Assembly (NCBI RefSeq): GCF_029945685.1
Contig: NZ_JAQSDA010000008.1
Location: 211,382-275,381, forward strand
Origin: Polaromonas sp.
Lineage (GTDB): Bacteria > Pseudomonadota > Gammaproteobacteria > Burkholderiales > Burkholderiaceae_C
Direction of reading: 5' to 3'
DNA: 64,000 nt
The notes under the pieces: model-generated
What the model was told of the DNA's origin: nothing
Seen by the model: the letters and a program-made list of their open reading frames with translations, nothing else
Databases searched by the model: none
Program-made: the position numbers and the translations under genes
Part shown: piece by piece, positions 1 to 10,434 of the stretch
How positions within the stretch are numbered: position 1 is the stretch's first letter
Layout: every line of letters begins with the position of its first letter

Positions 1-3000
1 GTGTCGGTGCCTTCCGCAGCATTCTCGACCACGGTGTCGGCCTGGCTGTCCACGATGTAGGTGTCGTTGCCTTTGCCGCCTATCAGTACATCAGCGCCGG
101 CGCCGCCGTCCAGAACATTGGCGGCGTTGTTGCCGGTCAGGACGTTGGACAGCTCGTTACCGGTCAGGGCAACAGCCGAACCAAGCAGGATGCCGTCCTC
201 CACATTGGCGGCCAGAGTGGCACCGCTGATCCGGCTGATGAGGGTGTCGCGTCCACCGTCCGCTTCTTCCACGATGGTGTCGAGGTCGTCTTCGAAGAGG
301 TAGGTGTCGTTGCCGCTGCCGCCTGACAGGGTGTCCAGGCCTTTCATGCCGTTCAAGGTGTCGTTTCCGGCATCTGCTGTCAGGGTGTTGTCGGCTATGT
401 TTCCTTGCAGGAGGTTGTTCAGCTCGTTGCCGGTGCCGTCGACGGCAGCCGTGCCGGTCAGAATGAGGTTCTCGACGTCGCTGCTCAGGGTGTAGGTCAC
501 CGAGGCTTCTACGGTGTCCACGCCTTCGCCTGCAAGTTCGCTCACCACGTCTGCGGTGTTGTCGACTTCGTACAGGTCGTCGCCTTCTCCACCCAGCATG
601 TGGTCAGCACCCAGACCGCCTATCAAACGATCGTCGCCGGCCAAGCCAGTCAGGGTGTTGGCGCCGCTGTTGCCGGTGAGTTTGTTGGCGCCTTCGTTGC
701 CAATGGCATCAACGTTGGCTGTGCCTGTGAGCTGCAGGTCTTCGAGGTTCTCGCCGAGGGTGTAGCTGATGGATGCAAGGACGCGGTCTGTGCCTTCATC
801 CCAACCCTCGAAAACGAGGTCGCCGGTGTTGTCAACGTAGTAGCTGTCGTTGCCCAGCCCGCCCTCCATGGTGTCCACGCCGGCGCCACCGTTCAGGGTG
901 TTGTTGGCGGCATTGCCGATCAACACATTGTTCAGGCTGTTACCGGTGCCGTTGATGGCGTCCACTCCAGCCAGTGTGATGTTCTCGACATTCGCCGCCA
1001 GGCTCTTGCTGACGGTGGTGATGACGGTATCAATGCCTTCGTTGGCTTTTTCGGTGACGATGTCGGCTGCGTTGTCAACGTAGTAGGTGTCGTCTCCCGT
1101 GCCCCCCAGCATCGTGTCCACGCCCAGGCCGCCGTCCAGCAGGTCGTTGCCGGCCGCGCCCTCAAGCCGGTTGCTACCACTGTTACCAGCGAGTTGGTTG
1201 TCAAGCGCGTTGCCGGTGGCGTTGATGTTTGCTTCGCCCGTGAGGGTGATGGCCTCTACATTGGCTGGTGCCGTGTAGCTCACCGAACTCTCTATGCGGT
1301 CGTAGCCCTCATCAGCGAGTTCGATGACTGCATCCCCGGCGTCTTCCACATGATAGGTATCGTCGCCTTCACCCCCTTGCAGGGTGTCATTGCCTGCGCC
1401 TGCATAGAAGTTATCGTTCAGATTGGTACCGGTCAAGACGTCATCGGCAGCCGTGCCCCGAATGTCAATGCCTCTTTGCAGGAGCTCGTAGAAGCCAAGC
1501 TCTGAGCCATCGGCAAACTCGAAGTTCTGCACGCTCCAGAAGTTCAGTCCGTCAGATGTATCAAATCCTTCGAGGTGAATCACATCGCCTTGATCGCCGA
1601 TTGTGAGCATCAATGAGCCCAAGCCCAGACTGATCATGCTTGAAGTAATTCCTGTGCCGAAGCGCAAGGTACCGCCTCCGGGATCAGAAATATGCACTTC
1701 ACCGCTACCGGAGTTGTACACATAGGTGTCCATGCCGGATACGCCCACCAGTGTGGTGCTGGGGCCTGCGATGAAAGTGGTGGCGAAACCGGGTACGCCG
1801 TACAGCGTCTGGTTCCCGGCGCTTCCATCTTTGACGAGCCCCCTGCTTGTAAGGGTTCCAGCGTTAAGGAACAAGCCACCTTCCAAAGTCATCAGGGTAT
1901 CCGGCACGGCCTCCGGATCGCTGTACCAGCCAGTGAGCCGCAGGCTGTCTTGCCCGCTATTGATGGAGATGATCAAGTCCACGCCGTCGCTCTGCACCAC
2001 GACGTCCGCAAGGGCAACGGATGCTGCCTCGATGCCCGACGCCGCGTCTGCCGCAACAGTGTGCTGCCCCATACCCGAGTGAAACTGGACATACCCGATA
2101 TTGAAGCTCGGAGCAGGTGGCGCCATAGCAATGAGATCTTGCAGCCATACCATCGAACCATCTGCAAACTCGAACTGTCCGACCGCAGCATTGAGGACAT
2201 CACCGGTACGCGGGATCATTACCCGCACACCTTGATCGAAACCCCACTGCAGATCGAGCGTGACGCGCGCAACTCCATCCAACGGGGAAGTGGCCTGCCT
2301 CCACGAAAAATTGATGTCAGCGAGGGACAGGCCCGGCCCGAAGATGACCGTTTTTGTAGGTAACACTCCATTGTCAACGTAAGGCTGTAAGGCGGCAAAA
2401 CTATTCCCAGTCAGCACAATGGTTTGCAGGGGATGTGTCAAATAGTGGTCGCTGGGGTCACCCCACCCCTGCGCATAGTCGTCAAAACCGCTATTGCGCA
2501 GCAGTACCGGCAACGGCGTGACGTACCGAACTGCCTCGTCAAACGTCAGCGAGTTTTCTTCTTGCGATTCATAGGCGCTACGTATCTCTTCGAGACTGTC
2601 AAAGTAGACGCCTAAGGAGAAATTTTTTCCAGTGTACTTACCGCCATGCTGATAACTCTCCATGACGATCTGACGCACAGCCCCGGGCGTGTCTGAAAAG
2701 TACGCGCCCCGATAAATAGACTCAATGACATCGTCCATGCCATCCGCATTCAAGTCACGGTTCTGTTGGTAATGGCTGACCAACAGATCCATGCCGCTAT
2801 TCGTTGGGTCCACCAAGGTGACGCTTCCTGCTTGACCCAATACCGTCACATGTCCGTCCCCAACCACCATAACTCGACCATCTTGCAAATATTGGTCTCC
2901 CGTGCCCGCGACCAGAGTGTCGCCACCAATGAGTCTGGCATTTCCTGTACCACCGAACGCATAACCTGCGTTGTAGATGGTGTTGTCACCTACGCCCCCG

Positions 3001-6000
3001 ATCACCACTGAGTTTTGGTCAGCCATCACCGTGTGACTACCGTCAGAAAGAACGACCTCCCCCAGCGTGTAGGCGTAGGTCGATCGAGTTTCGTAATTCA
3101 AAACATAGCTGGGCAAGGGCCCACTGGTTGCGGCCAGGCCCGGATCTTGATATATGGTGGAGGTCAATCTACCCGAGTAAAACTCAAGACTATCCGCGCT
3201 TCTTGACCGGGTCGTAACGTTCTCCAAAGGTGTGCCCGTTGGCGGCCATACATAAGAACTGGAAACGCTCCACGTTGATTCGGATTGATACGCGTTCTGC
3301 AGCGCCCACTCCACCGCAGACCAACTCAAACGGGTTGTCCTGCTGACTATCAAAGTGTTCAATCCAATCGAATCGCCACCCTCGATCCTGGACTGAAACT
3401 GAACTGTTACCAATTTTGCATCGGAACTAACGACCATTGGTACGGTTTGGTCGTTATAAGTCCACGATACGCCGGATGCGATAGAGGAAGTTGTCCACAC
3501 ATTGCTCGGATTGGCAATTGATTGGTGCGTTTCCGAGGTGTAGCGCGTCGTCTCAAACCGAGAGTTACCGACATTCCCTGCGCCATCAAAGAGATACCAG
3601 CTGCCACCACCCAGCGACGTGTACCCCCGATCAAAGTATTGCTCTCCAACACGTCCTTGCGCCAACAATTTGAAATCCTGAGCAAGGCTACCTTGCAAGT
3701 CGCCCCACTGAAGCGCGGACCTATCAATCAAGGCTTGCGCAGACAGTACATTGCCATCCGTGTCCCGGAACAACCAGGACGTCTGCGTGGCGCCGTAGTA
3801 GTCCTTCACCAAAATGCTCTTGGCGGTACCTCGAACTTCAACCAAAAGGTCGTCGTTGTGCCGCTTGGCCGTGAGGTTCTCCAACTGCAGGCCTGACGCA
3901 TCCAGCTGAAGCACTGAGCCTTCAAGCGAGTTATCAACCACCGTCGCCTGCCCAGTGCCGTAGCCCATCATGTAAGTGTCCATGCCGGCACCGCCACGCA
4001 GCGTGTCAACCCCACGATCTGCGTAGAGGATGTCATCGCCGTCGCCACCTTCAATCACATCATCGCCGGTGCCACCATGAAGCGAGTCGTTACCCGCGCC
4101 TCCGGACAGGAGATCATCGCCGTCCCCACCGTCGAGGGCGTCATTGCCAGAGCCTGCGATCAACTGGTCATTGCCTTCACCCCCCGTCAGCAGATTGACG
4201 CCATCGCCAGCGTCCAACACATCGTTGCCCACCCCTCCGCTGAGCGTGTCATCGCCGGCACCACCCGAAAGCCTGTCACTGCCTCCGCCGCCGTGCACGA
4301 TACCCCCACCATGCAAAACGGTTAGTTGATCATTACCCGATCCGCCGCTCAGTTCTTGAGACTCCCCGGTGGTGGCCAAATTCACACTGTCTGTCAGCCG
4401 GCCTTGCATCCACTCGCTCAGCGCGACGCCATCTATGGAAGCCATGCTGCCTCGTAAGGCTTCTGCGACAAGCAGCTTGCCGTTTGCACCGAAATCAAGC
4501 ACCAGATCTGCACCAACGGCGCTGACTGTGTACGAGCCCCCATCCACCAGTTTGACGGTGTTGGTACCGCCCTCGTCGGCAATCCTGTCGCCTGCCCCGG
4601 CTTCATAGCTGTCATTGCCTTTGCCGCCATTCATAACGTCGGCGCCATCCCCCCCGACCAAGGTGTCATTGCCGTTGCCACCATAAAGCGTGTCGTCGCC
4701 ACCGCCGCCTTCCAGCCTGTCGTCGCCGTCTCCTCCGTCGAGGTAGTCGTTGCCGTGAAACTCGGCTGCCAGTTTGTCCAGCGTCTCATCGCCGTACATC
4801 ACATCATTGCCGGCGCCGCCGTACAAAGTGTCCGCGCCGCCGTCGCCGGTCATCTCATCGTCTCCGTCTTCACCATCCAGATAATCGTCGCCATGGTACT
4901 GACCACCCAGGTAGCCGGTATCCCAAGGCAGCAAGCCAGAGCTGTCGCCTCGCATGATGTCGTTTCCAGCTCCGCCGTACAAAGTGTCAGCCGCACCGCC
5001 ACCCACGATATCGTCGTTCCCGTCTTCTCCGTCGATGTAGTCCGCGCCGTGAAACTCACCGCTCAGGATGTCACTGGCCGCATCACCCCACAAGGTGTCC
5101 GCGCCTGCCCCACCGTAGATGGTGTCGGCACCCCCGTTGCCTTCCACATAATCATCACCATCTTCTCCATCGATGTAGTCATCACCGTGGTATTGGGCAG
5201 CCAGATAGGTTGAGTCGCTGGTTTGCGCGCCGGCATAACCGTCTCCATACATCCGGTCATTGCCAGCGCCGCCATACAGCACATCGTCTTTGCCGAAGCC
5301 GATCAGGTTGTCATTGCCATCACCGCCATCAAGAAAGTCGCTGCCGTGCGTTTCCCCGGCTGAACTGGCATAAGAGCCCGTCGCATTGACGCCGTCGCCT
5401 ATCAACTGGTCGTCGCCCGTGCCGCCTTCAATGATGTCGTTGCCTCCCAAACCCCACAGCACGTCGTTGTCGGCACCACCCGCAATGCGGTCATCTCCGC
5501 GTCCGGCAAAAACCAGGTCGTTGCCGGCCCCGGCGTTGATGACGTCGGGGGCATCGTCCATGACTATGCTGCCGCCGTTGTTGGCCAGTGTCGGGCTCCA
5601 AGTAGCACCGGGACCATTGCGCTGGAACACGTTCAGTCCGGTGGCGCTGAGGATGGTGTCGGCACCTGCACCACCCGTGATGGTGTCTGTGCCGCCACCG
5701 CCACCGATGAGGTCATCACCTTCTCCGCCGTCGATCTGGTCGTTGCCGCCTCCGCCATACAAGGCGTCGCCGCCCCCCAGGCCGCTGATCTTGTCGTTGC
5801 TGTTGCTGCCGACAATGACGTCTTTGTAGTCTTCTTCAATCGCCCCGCCAATCAGGGTTCCGTCGGCCGCCCAGCTGGCGTGGTTCCAGTCGTAGCTTTG
5901 GCTGCCTGTGTCGGGGTTGGTGACGATTTGCGCGTGCTGGTCGCCGGTGTAGATGTTGGTCGGCGGCTGCACCGCAGGCGCACCGTTCAAGGTGATACCC

Positions 6001-8102
6001 ATATTTTTGTCTGGGCTCCAGTTCTGCACGGTGATCGTTCCCTGCATGGGTGAAGCAACACCTGCCGTGCCTCGCCCTATGATCAGGTTTCCCCGTACCA
6101 GGGTAAAGCTGTAGTGTTTGTCTGCTGACTCCCAGACGTTGTCACTTTGCTTGGCGCCACCAGTGAGGACGACTCCTCCTACCTTGATTTGCCCCAGGCC
6201 ATCGCTGTCGAAAATGGTGTCTGTGCCGAAGGTGCTTGTAAAGGTGTAGGTATCCGAGCCCTGCCCGCCTTTGAGAATGTCTGTGCCGGCTCCGCCGTCC
6301 AGGGTGTCGTCGTCGGTGCCGCCGATCAGGGTGTCCTGGCCTTCGCCGCCTTTGAGGATGTCAGCGCCTGCGCCGCCTTCTAGGTAGTCATTTCCGCCTT
6401 TGCCGTCCAGGGTGTCGTTGCCACCTCCGCCGTAAAGATGGTCGTCGCCACCTCTGCCGTTGATTGCTTCACCGTTGCTGGAGCCAAACGCAGCGATCCG
6501 GATATCCGGCGACAACATCGACGCACCCCTGGTGCTAGCCGTGAAATTGGTGGCCGAGGCGATGTCTTGGTAAAGCACCGGTGCGGCAATGGCCACGCCG
6601 GTGATTTGCCCGCCATTGGTTTGCCATGGCAGGTCGCGATTATTGGCGGTGGTCAGCCAACCCAGCATGGATGCGCGGTCTGTGTACCAGTTGTCGCTGT
6701 AGTCAAAGACCTTGGTGGTGTCGCCGTACAAGCGTGCATTGTTGTCAGCGGTCCAAGCAATGGACAAATCGGCGTTTGCGGCTTTGAGGGCACTAATGGC
6801 CGCCGCATCGGTGGTGCTGATGACTACAGGGCTTAGGACGTTGAGGCTTAGGAAGGCGCCGAAGTCTGTTTTGGCTTTGGTGGCTAGGGTAGCGTCTGCC
6901 AGCGTCACGGTGGTTCTACCGATGAGGGCTTTGAATTCATCACTTCCCGTAAGAGTGGCAAGGTTGGCGTAGAGGGACTTGCGTGTAGCGCTTAGCTGCG
7001 AGGCGGCGGTGTCGTCCAATGTGGTTGCAGGCAAGGCGTTGCCTTGAATGATTTTTCTGAGGCCGTCAAGCAGTTTTTCATAACTGGAGCCGGGGATGTT
7101 GGACGCTGCGTCAAACACAGGTTTGGCTACGCGCGGGTCAGCCATGTAGCGCGCATCGAGCTTGCCCATCAACTCTGCCAAAGCCAAACCATCGGCAACG
7201 TTGGCATTGGAGTGGTTGACGGTGAAAGGGGCCAACGGGGCCGTCTGGGTTTCCATGCCCATGGTAAGTGTGGAGCCGGGGTGCACGGTGCCGATTTCCG
7301 ATACGCCATCGCCCACGGACTCCATGCGCAGTATCTTGCTGTTGTCCCACTCGCCGAACTGGGAGAGATAGTTTTCTGAAATCAGTTTGTTGGGACTGGG
7401 GGAGAATGCAAATGGCGGTGCATAGAACGTGACGGCGTTGACCGTTGCCACATCATCAAACGCACCGGGGAACAGGCGCTGCGCCAGTATGGCAAGGTGC
7501 CCACCCAGACTGTGTCCTGCCAAGTCAATCTCTTTGCCACTATCCATTAAGGCAACACCCGTACCCTGGCCGGCGTCAATACCGGTATCGGCCACCAACC
7601 TGGCCTTGAAAATGGCAATGGAATCGGTACTGCCAGCCAAGGAATGAAGCCGACTGACTTCCGCGTCGGTGTAGCTAACAGACATACCCGCACCGGTGCG
7701 TAGTTGTTTGATGTAGCGGTACATCGCCAAGACTTGCGGCATGGCATAGCCCACCGTGCCAATTTGTGCATCGGTCACCAAGTCGCGGTATTTGTCAGTC
7801 TCGAACTCGGTGCCGGCAAAGCTCAGTACCAATCGGTTGGGGTTGTCTTTGTCTTGGAACAAGGTGGCACTGAAACCACCCTCGGCAGTGGGGGAGTCTT
7901 CGCGGAATTGGTTGAGGACGCGATAGCGGTTGGTGAAGTCGGCGGCCTGGCCTTCGGCGAAGGCGCCGTTGGGGGAGGATTGGAGCGCAGTTTTTGTACG
8001 CGTATACGGGGGGACGTCAATGTACAGCAATGAATCATTCAGCAATGCATAAGAAGCTTGTGCCAGCTGAGCGAATTCTTTAAGTTCGGTTGTGGTCTTC
8101 AT
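1..8102 (-). CDS. Giant RTX protein with N-terminal class 3 lipase domain (C-terminus beyond the window)
   Basis: The gene runs off the left edge; 2,700 codons are visible in one open minus-strand frame. The start at 8102 has a strong AGGAGG Shine-Dalgarno. Residues 1 to about 500 look like a lipase family 3 / alpha-beta hydrolase domain: an N-terminal AQASYALL segment and the nucleophile elbow GHSLGG with Ser198. The rest alternates RTX blocks of GGxGxDxLx nonapeptides (about residues 547-620, 767-1180, 1257-1380, 2217 to the end) with beta-rich spacers containing FxFADG motifs. RTX repeats bind calcium after type I secretion, so the product is predicted to be extracellular, which fits the exporter genes upstream. 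It probably hydrolyses lipid or ester substrates, but the substrate is unknown. No secretion signal is visible because the C-terminus is missing. It lies 15 bp after the preceding gene, so it is probably the last gene of the operon. Confidence 0.9.
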   Translation of the reverse strand, partial: MKTTTELKEFAQLAQASYALLNDSLLYIDVPPYTRTKTALQSSPNGAFAEGQAADFTNRYRVLNQFREDSPTAEGGFSATLFQDKDNPNRLVLSFAGTEFETDKYRDLVTDAQIGTVGYAMPQVLAMYRYIKQLRTGAGMSVSYTDAEVSRLHSLAGSTDSIAIFKARLVADTGIDAGQGTGVALMDSGKEIDLAGHSLGGHLAILAQRLFPGAFDDVATVNAVTFYAPPFAFSPSPNKLISENYLSQFGEWDNSKILRMESVGDGVSEIGTVHPGSTLTMGMETQTAPLAPFTVNHSNANVADGLALAELMGKLDARYMADPRVAKPVFDAASNIPGSSYEKLLDGLRKIIQGNALPATTLDDTAASQLSATRKSLYANLATLTGSDEFKALIGRTTVTLADATLATKAKTDFGAFLSLNVLSPVVISTTDAAAISALKAANADLSIAWTADNNARLYGDTTKVFDYSDNWYTDRASMLGWLTTANNRDLPWQTNGGQITGVAIAAPVLYQDIASATNFTASTRGASMLSPDIRIAAFGSSNGEAINGRGGDDHLYGGGGNDTLDGKGGNDYLEGGAGADILKGGEGQDTLIGGTDDDTLDGGAGTDILKGGQGSDTYTFTSTFGTDTIFDSDGLGQIKVGGVVLTGGAKQSDNVWESADKHYSFTLVRGNLIIGRGTAGVASPMQGTITVQNWSPDKNMGITLNGAPAVQPPTNIYTGDQHAQIVTNPDTGSQSYDWNHASWAADGTLIGGAIEEDYKDVIVGSNSNDKISGLGGGDALYGGGGNDQIDGGEGDDLIGGGGGTDTITGGAGADTILSATGLNVFQRNGPGATWSPTLANNGGSIVMDDAPDVINAGAGNDLVFAGRGDDRIAGGADNDVLWGLGGNDIIEGGTGDDQLIGDGVNATGSYASSAGETHGSDFLDGGDGNDNLIGFGKDDVLYGGAGNDRMYGDGYAGAQTSDSTYLAAQYHGDDYIDGEDGDDYVEGNGGADTIYGGAGADTLWGDAASDILSGEFHGADYIDGEDGNDDIVGGGAADTLYGGAGNDIMRGDSSGLLPWDTGYLGGQYHGDDYLDGEDGDDEMTGDGGADTLYGGAGNDVMYGDETLDKLAAEFHGNDYLDGGDGDDRLEGGGGDDTLYGGNGNDTLVGGDGADVMNGGKGNDSYEAGAGDRIADEGGTNTVKLVDGGSYTVSAVGADLVLDFGANGKLLVAEALRGSMASIDGVALSEWMQGRLTDSVNLATTGESQELSGGSGNDQLTVLHGGGIVHGGGGSDRLSGGAGDDTLSGGVGNDVLDAGDGVNLLTGGEGNDQLIAGSGNDALDGGDGDDLLSGGAGNDSLHGGTGDDVIEGGDGDDILYADRGVDTLRGGAGMDTYMMGYGTGQATVVDNSLEGSVLQLDASGLQLENLTAKRHNDDLLVEVRGTAKSILVKDYYGATQTSWLFRDTDGNVLSAQALIDRSALQWGDLQGSLAQDFKLLAQGRVGEQYFDRGYTSLGGGSWYLFDGAGNVGNSRFETTRYTSETHQSIANPSNVWTTSSIASGVSWTYNDQTVPMVVSSDAKLVTVQFQSRIEGGDSIGLNTLIVSRTTRLSWSAVEWALQNAYQSESTWSVSSSYVWPPTGTPLENVTTRSRSADSLEFYSGRLTSTIYQDPGLAATSGPLPSYVLNYETRSTYAYTLGEVVLSDGSHTVMADQNSVVIGGVGDNTIYNAGYAFGGTGNARLIGGDTLVAGTGDQYLQDGRVMVVGDGHVTVLGQAGSVTLVDPTNSGMDLLVSHYQQNRDLNADGMDDVIESIYRGAYFSDTPGAVRQIVMESYQHGGKYTGKNFSLGVYFDSLEEIRSAYESQEENSLTFDEAVRYVTPLPVLLRNSGFDDYAQGWGDPSDHYLTHPLQTIVLTGNSFAALQPYVDNGVLPTKTVIFGPGLSLADINFSWRQATSPLDGVARVTLDLQWGFDQGVRVMIPRTGDVLNAAVGQFEFADGSMVWLQDLIAMAPPAPSFNIGYVQFHSGMGQHTVAADAASGIEAASVALADVVVQSDGVDLIISINSGQDSLRLTGWYSDPEAVPDTLMTLEGGLFLNAGTLTSRGLVKDGSAGNQTLYGVPGFATTFIAGPSTTLVGVSGMDTYVYNSGSGEVHISDPGGGTLRFGTGITSSMISLGLGSLMLTIGDQGDVIHLEGFDTSDGLNFWSVQNFEFADGSELGFYELLQRGIDIRGTAADDVLTGTNLNDNFYAGAGNDTLQGGEGDDTYHVEDAGDAVIELADEGYDRIESSVSYTAPANVEAITLTGEANINATGNALDNQLAGNSGSNRLEGAAGNDLLDGGLGVDTMLGGTGDDTYYVDNAADIVTEKANEGIDTVITTVSKSLAANVENITLAGVDAINGTGNSLNNVLIGNAANNTLNGGAGVDTMEGGLGNDSYYVDNTGDLVFEGWDEGTDRVLASISYTLGENLEDLQLTGTANVDAIGNEGANKLTGNSGANTLTGLAGDDRLIGGLGADHMLGGEGDDLYEVDNTADVVSELAGEGVDTVEASVTYTLSSDVENLILTGTAAVDGTGNELNNLLQGNIADNTLTADAGNDTLNGMKGLDTLSGGSGNDTYLFEDDLDTIVEEADGGRDTLISRISGATLAANVEDGILLGSAVALTGNELSNVLTGNNAANVLDGGAGADVLIGGKGNDTYIVDSQADTVVENAAEGTD
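57..1367 (-). repeat. RTX super-repeats of 81 or 90 residues inside the lipase-RTX gene
   Basis: A conserved DNA segment (core taggtgtcg, encoding the DTYxVD motif) recurs at 57, 300, 570, 840, 1083 and 1353. The spacings are 243, 270, 270, 243 and 270 bp, i.e. 81 or 90 residues. Each unit has a beta-rich half (DxVxExxxEGxDxVxxxVxYTL, then NVExLxLTG and TGNxLxN) and an RTX half. The two sizes differ by exactly one 27-bp nonapeptide codon block. The array continues past the left edge. Confidence 0.9.
4640..5350 (-). repeat. HGxDYxDG repeat array inside the lipase-RTX gene
   Basis: Five units begin with an HGxDYxDG-like motif and end in a GGAGND-type RTX block. In protein order the unit lengths are 53, 46, 52 and 46 residues, so longer units (linker ending in QY) alternate with shorter ones (linker ending in EF). 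This is a second repeat architecture, distinct from the C-terminal array. Confidence 0.8.
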
Positions 8103-8117
8103 GTTGTTCCTCCTGTG

Positions 8118-8858
8118 CTATTTCAAAATAAGTTCTACTAATTGCTCGTCCGCTGGTCTCGGGTAATGCCACTGATCTTTCGGTGCATTTGGCGAATCTT
8201 TTGGTGGACTAAGTTTTTGCTCTGGACATCGCCAAGTTGGCAGGGCATCTGGGTATTGAATACCCGCCCACCAATGCACAATTTCCGTGTATCGGGCATA
8301 GACCGTTCCTTGCCGGGAAAGTACGGTCTCTTTAACTGTTCGGCTGGGTACCGTAGTTTCCCGCTGACTGATTTCGTAAATGTTCGAATTCGGTGCATCA
8401 ATTGGCGAGGCAGTGAACATCAACTTTGGTTCTTTCCATGGATCTTTTGCCATGGGTAAGCCTGCCTTGGGGTTTGGTACCAGCGTATAGGCAACATATG
8501 GTCGCCCAGCTCCATCCGTGCCGTCATATTCGCCTTCCAATGATTCAGCGAATCGAATTTGCGGGTAGTGCCGATTAAGGGTTCCCTTGGCGGCACCCAG
8601 ATTGCGGAATTCGACTCCCACAAATCTCACCCGATCCACCTTCTCCGGCTGAATCAGCACCTTGAGCCCACCCTCGGCAGCACACATCTGCGCATGCTCA
8701 TTCTTAATCTGGTAGTACGGCCAGCAATACAAGATTGCCGGGATCGGTAGCAGGGCCCAAAGCACAAAGCGCTGCCGCCAGGTTTTGCCGCGAAATCCAA
8801 TAATGATGAATGCGACTGGGTGCAGCGCTGCAAGTATGTAAAAAAGCAACCAACTCAT
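8118..8858 (-). CDS. Membrane-anchored protein of unknown function between the T1SS genes and the RTX lipase
   Basis: I do not recognise this 246-residue protein. The start at 8858 (MSWLLFYIL) was chosen over an upstream in-frame ATG because a GGAG Shine-Dalgarno precedes it and the upstream extension reads through a dispersed repeat. Residues 1-20 and about 30-50 form two hydrophobic segments, followed by about 195 hydrophilic residues with many Pro, Trp and Tyr, probably exposed on one side of the inner membrane. It ends 15 bp before the RTX lipase start and shares its direction, so the two are probably co-transcribed. The position would suit an immunity protein, chaperone or activator for the lipase, but nothing in the sequence proves any of these. 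Confidence 0.75.
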   Translation of the reverse strand: MSWLLFYILAALHPVAFIIIGFRGKTWRQRFVLWALLPIPAILYCWPYYQIKNEHAQMCAAEGGLKVLIQPEKVDRVRFVGVEFRNLGAAKGTLNRHYPQIRFAESLEGEYDGTDGAGRPYVAYTLVPNPKAGLPMAKDPWKEPKLMFTASPIDAPNSNIYEISQRETTVPSRTVKETVLSRQGTVYARYTEIVHWWAGIQYPDALPTWRCPEQKLSPPKDSPNAPKDQWHYPRPADEQLVELILK

Positions 8859-8989
8859 ACCATTCTCCAAATTTGTACGTTCATCTGCTGGGTCTGCCGC
8901 CCGCCCGTTTGCTGGACTTTGACACGGCAGCCAAGGTCGCCAAGCGGCGTTCGGACACCAAGTAGTTTGGGGCGCTGTGTTTTTGGATG

Positions 8990-9053
8990 AAATTGGCCTA
9001 TAGCCCTTATTGGATTTGCGCAAGCAGCTACCAAATTCATAGCATTTTGAGGA
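8990..9053 (-). repeat. Dispersed 'AATAGCTG...GGGCTNNAGGCC' repeat, copy 1
   Basis: Read on the minus strand this is a roughly 60-bp element: TATGAATTTGGTAGCTGC, then a GCGC core, then AAGGGCTATAGGCC and AATTT. Related copies occur at 18614, 18718, 36951, 43430, 47411, 48354 and 62062. It lies in the 208-bp gap between the HlyD-type gene and the small membrane-protein gene. I see no gene in that gap. Confidence 0.75.
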
Positions 9054-9066
9054 TTGAACATCCGCC

Positions 9067-10434
9067 TCACCGCTCCCTCCCCGCCTCAGCCGAAACCTTT
9101 TGCACCGGGCTCAACAAATACTCCATGATGGTTCTGCGGCCCTGGTGAATTTCAGCGGCCACCTGCATGCCGGCTTCCAGGCCCTTGCGCTGGCTCGTGT
9201 CGCCGTTGAGGGACTCCAGGTATTGCGTGTCGAGCTTGACCAGCGCCTTGTAGCCCAGCGGGGCTGACTGACCGGGGTTGTTGTTATTGCTGGCTTGCGC
9301 GTCGGGCGCGAGGGTCTGGATGCTGCCTTCGAGCAGGCCGTACTTCTGAAACGGGTAGGCAGCGACCTTGACGCGCACGTGTTGACCTGCCTGCACAAAA
9401 CCCACGTCTTCATTTTTTACCTGCACCTCGGCCAGCAGTTGCTCGCCTCTGGGCACGAGGGTGAGCAAGACCATGCCGGGCTGCACCACGGCGCCCTTGC
9501 TGGTGGTGGCCACGTCTTTGACGATGCCGGCTTGCGGTGCTTTCAGCTCGAGCAGGCCGGTTTTGTAGCCCATCTTTTGCGTGTCTTGTTCCAGCTTGGC
9601 GAGCTGGCCCATGGCCTCGGTGCGCTCGATCAACAATTGGCTGCGGAAGGTGCTGGAGAGGCCAGCGATTTTTTTGTCTTGCGCGGTAATTGTGGAGAGC
9701 AGCCCTTGCACCGTGGCGGCCTGGGCTTTGAGGTCTTGTGACTTTTCGATGGCTTCGCGCTCTTTGTCGTTGCCGGCGATGGGGCTCAAGAAGCCTTCCG
9801 CCACCAGCTTGCTGTGGGCCTTGGCGCTTTGCTCATAGCTGGGCAAAGTGTTCTTGAGCTTGGTGAGCGTTTCCTGGGCTGAGCGCAATTCGTTTTGCGC
9901 ACGTTCACGCGTCGCCACCTCCTGCGCAAGTGAATCGGTAAACGCTTGCCGATGGGCGTTGGCCTGGGCCTGCACCTGGGCAATCATTACCGGGTCGTCA
10001 CCATCCTTGATGGCCAGCGGAATACCTGCCAATTCCGAGTCCACACGCCGCAGGGTCAAGCGCTTCAAGGTCAACTCACTGGCCAGGCTGCGGCTGTCGG
10101 CGCCGGTCATGGTGGGGTCGAGCCGAATTAGCACTTGCCCGGCCTGCACCTGGTCGCCCTCGCGCACCAGAATTTCTGCCACCACACCGGCTTCGGCGGG
10201 CTGCACTATTTTTGTGTAGCTGACGGGCACCAGCTTGCCATCGGCCACGGCCACCACGTCCACCGTGGCGAAGATGGCCCAGGCCAGCAGGATGGTGAAA
10301 AGCCCGCCGACGAGATACAAGATCAGCCGTGGCAGCTTGGGCATGGGGCTTTCCTGAATGGCCAGCAGGCCGGGGGAGAACTCTGCGGCGTCGGGTAACA
10401 GGCGCTTGGTCAAGGTTTGGGACAAGCTACTCAT
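9067..10434 (-). CDS. HlyD-family type I secretion membrane fusion protein
   Basis: This 455-residue periplasmic adaptor would link the inner-membrane ABC exporter to an outer-membrane channel. A short cytosolic N-terminus leads to one membrane segment (about residues 33-55, LILYLVGGLFTILLAWAIFA). A lipoyl-like half follows (GKLVPVSYTKIVQPAEAGVV, DQVQAGQVLIRLDP). Next are a long coiled-coil hairpin (about 110-290), the second lipoyl half (LKAPQAGIVKDVATTSKG) and a beta-barrel. Length and order are typical for HlyD/LapC-like proteins. Its ATG overlaps the stop of the ABC exporter by 4 nt, indicating translational coupling. It should serve export of the RTX lipase two genes downstream. Confidence 0.93.
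   Translation of the reverse strand: MSSLSQTLTKRLLPDAAEFSPGLLAIQESPMPKLPRLILYLVGGLFTILLAWAIFATVDVVAVADGKLVPVSYTKIVQPAEAGVVAEILVREGDQVQAGQVLIRLDPTMTGADSRSLASELTLKRLTLRRVDSELAGIPLAIKDGDDPVMIAQVQAQANAHRQAFTDSLAQEVATRERAQNELRSAQETLTKLKNTLPSYEQSAKAHSKLVAEGFLSPIAGNDKEREAIEKSQDLKAQAATVQGLLSTITAQDKKIAGLSSTFRSQLLIERTEAMGQLAKLEQDTQKMGYKTGLLELKAPQAGIVKDVATTSKGAVVQPGMVLLTLVPRGEQLLAEVQVKNEDVGFVQAGQHVRVKVAAYPFQKYGLLEGSIQTLAPDAQASNNNNPGQSAPLGYKALVKLDTQYLESLNGDTSQRKGLEAGMQVAAEIHQGRRTIMEYLLSPVQKVSAEAGRER

Noticed and set aside
405..1505. Plus-strand open frame of 366 codons with repeats
   Set aside because: It is the exact codon-aligned antisense of the RTX repeats; its periodicity is inherited from them.
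57..5350. Regular DNA repeats resembling a CRISPR or satellite array
   Set aside because: The periodicity is codon-based (multiples of 27 bp) and encodes RTX nonapeptides in one open frame; there are no unique spacers of constant size.
8859..9023. N-terminal extension of the 246-residue membrane protein
   Set aside because: The upstream ATG lies in a dispersed repeat and has no good Shine-Dalgarno, while the internal ATG at 8858 has GGAG and begins a hydrophobic segment.
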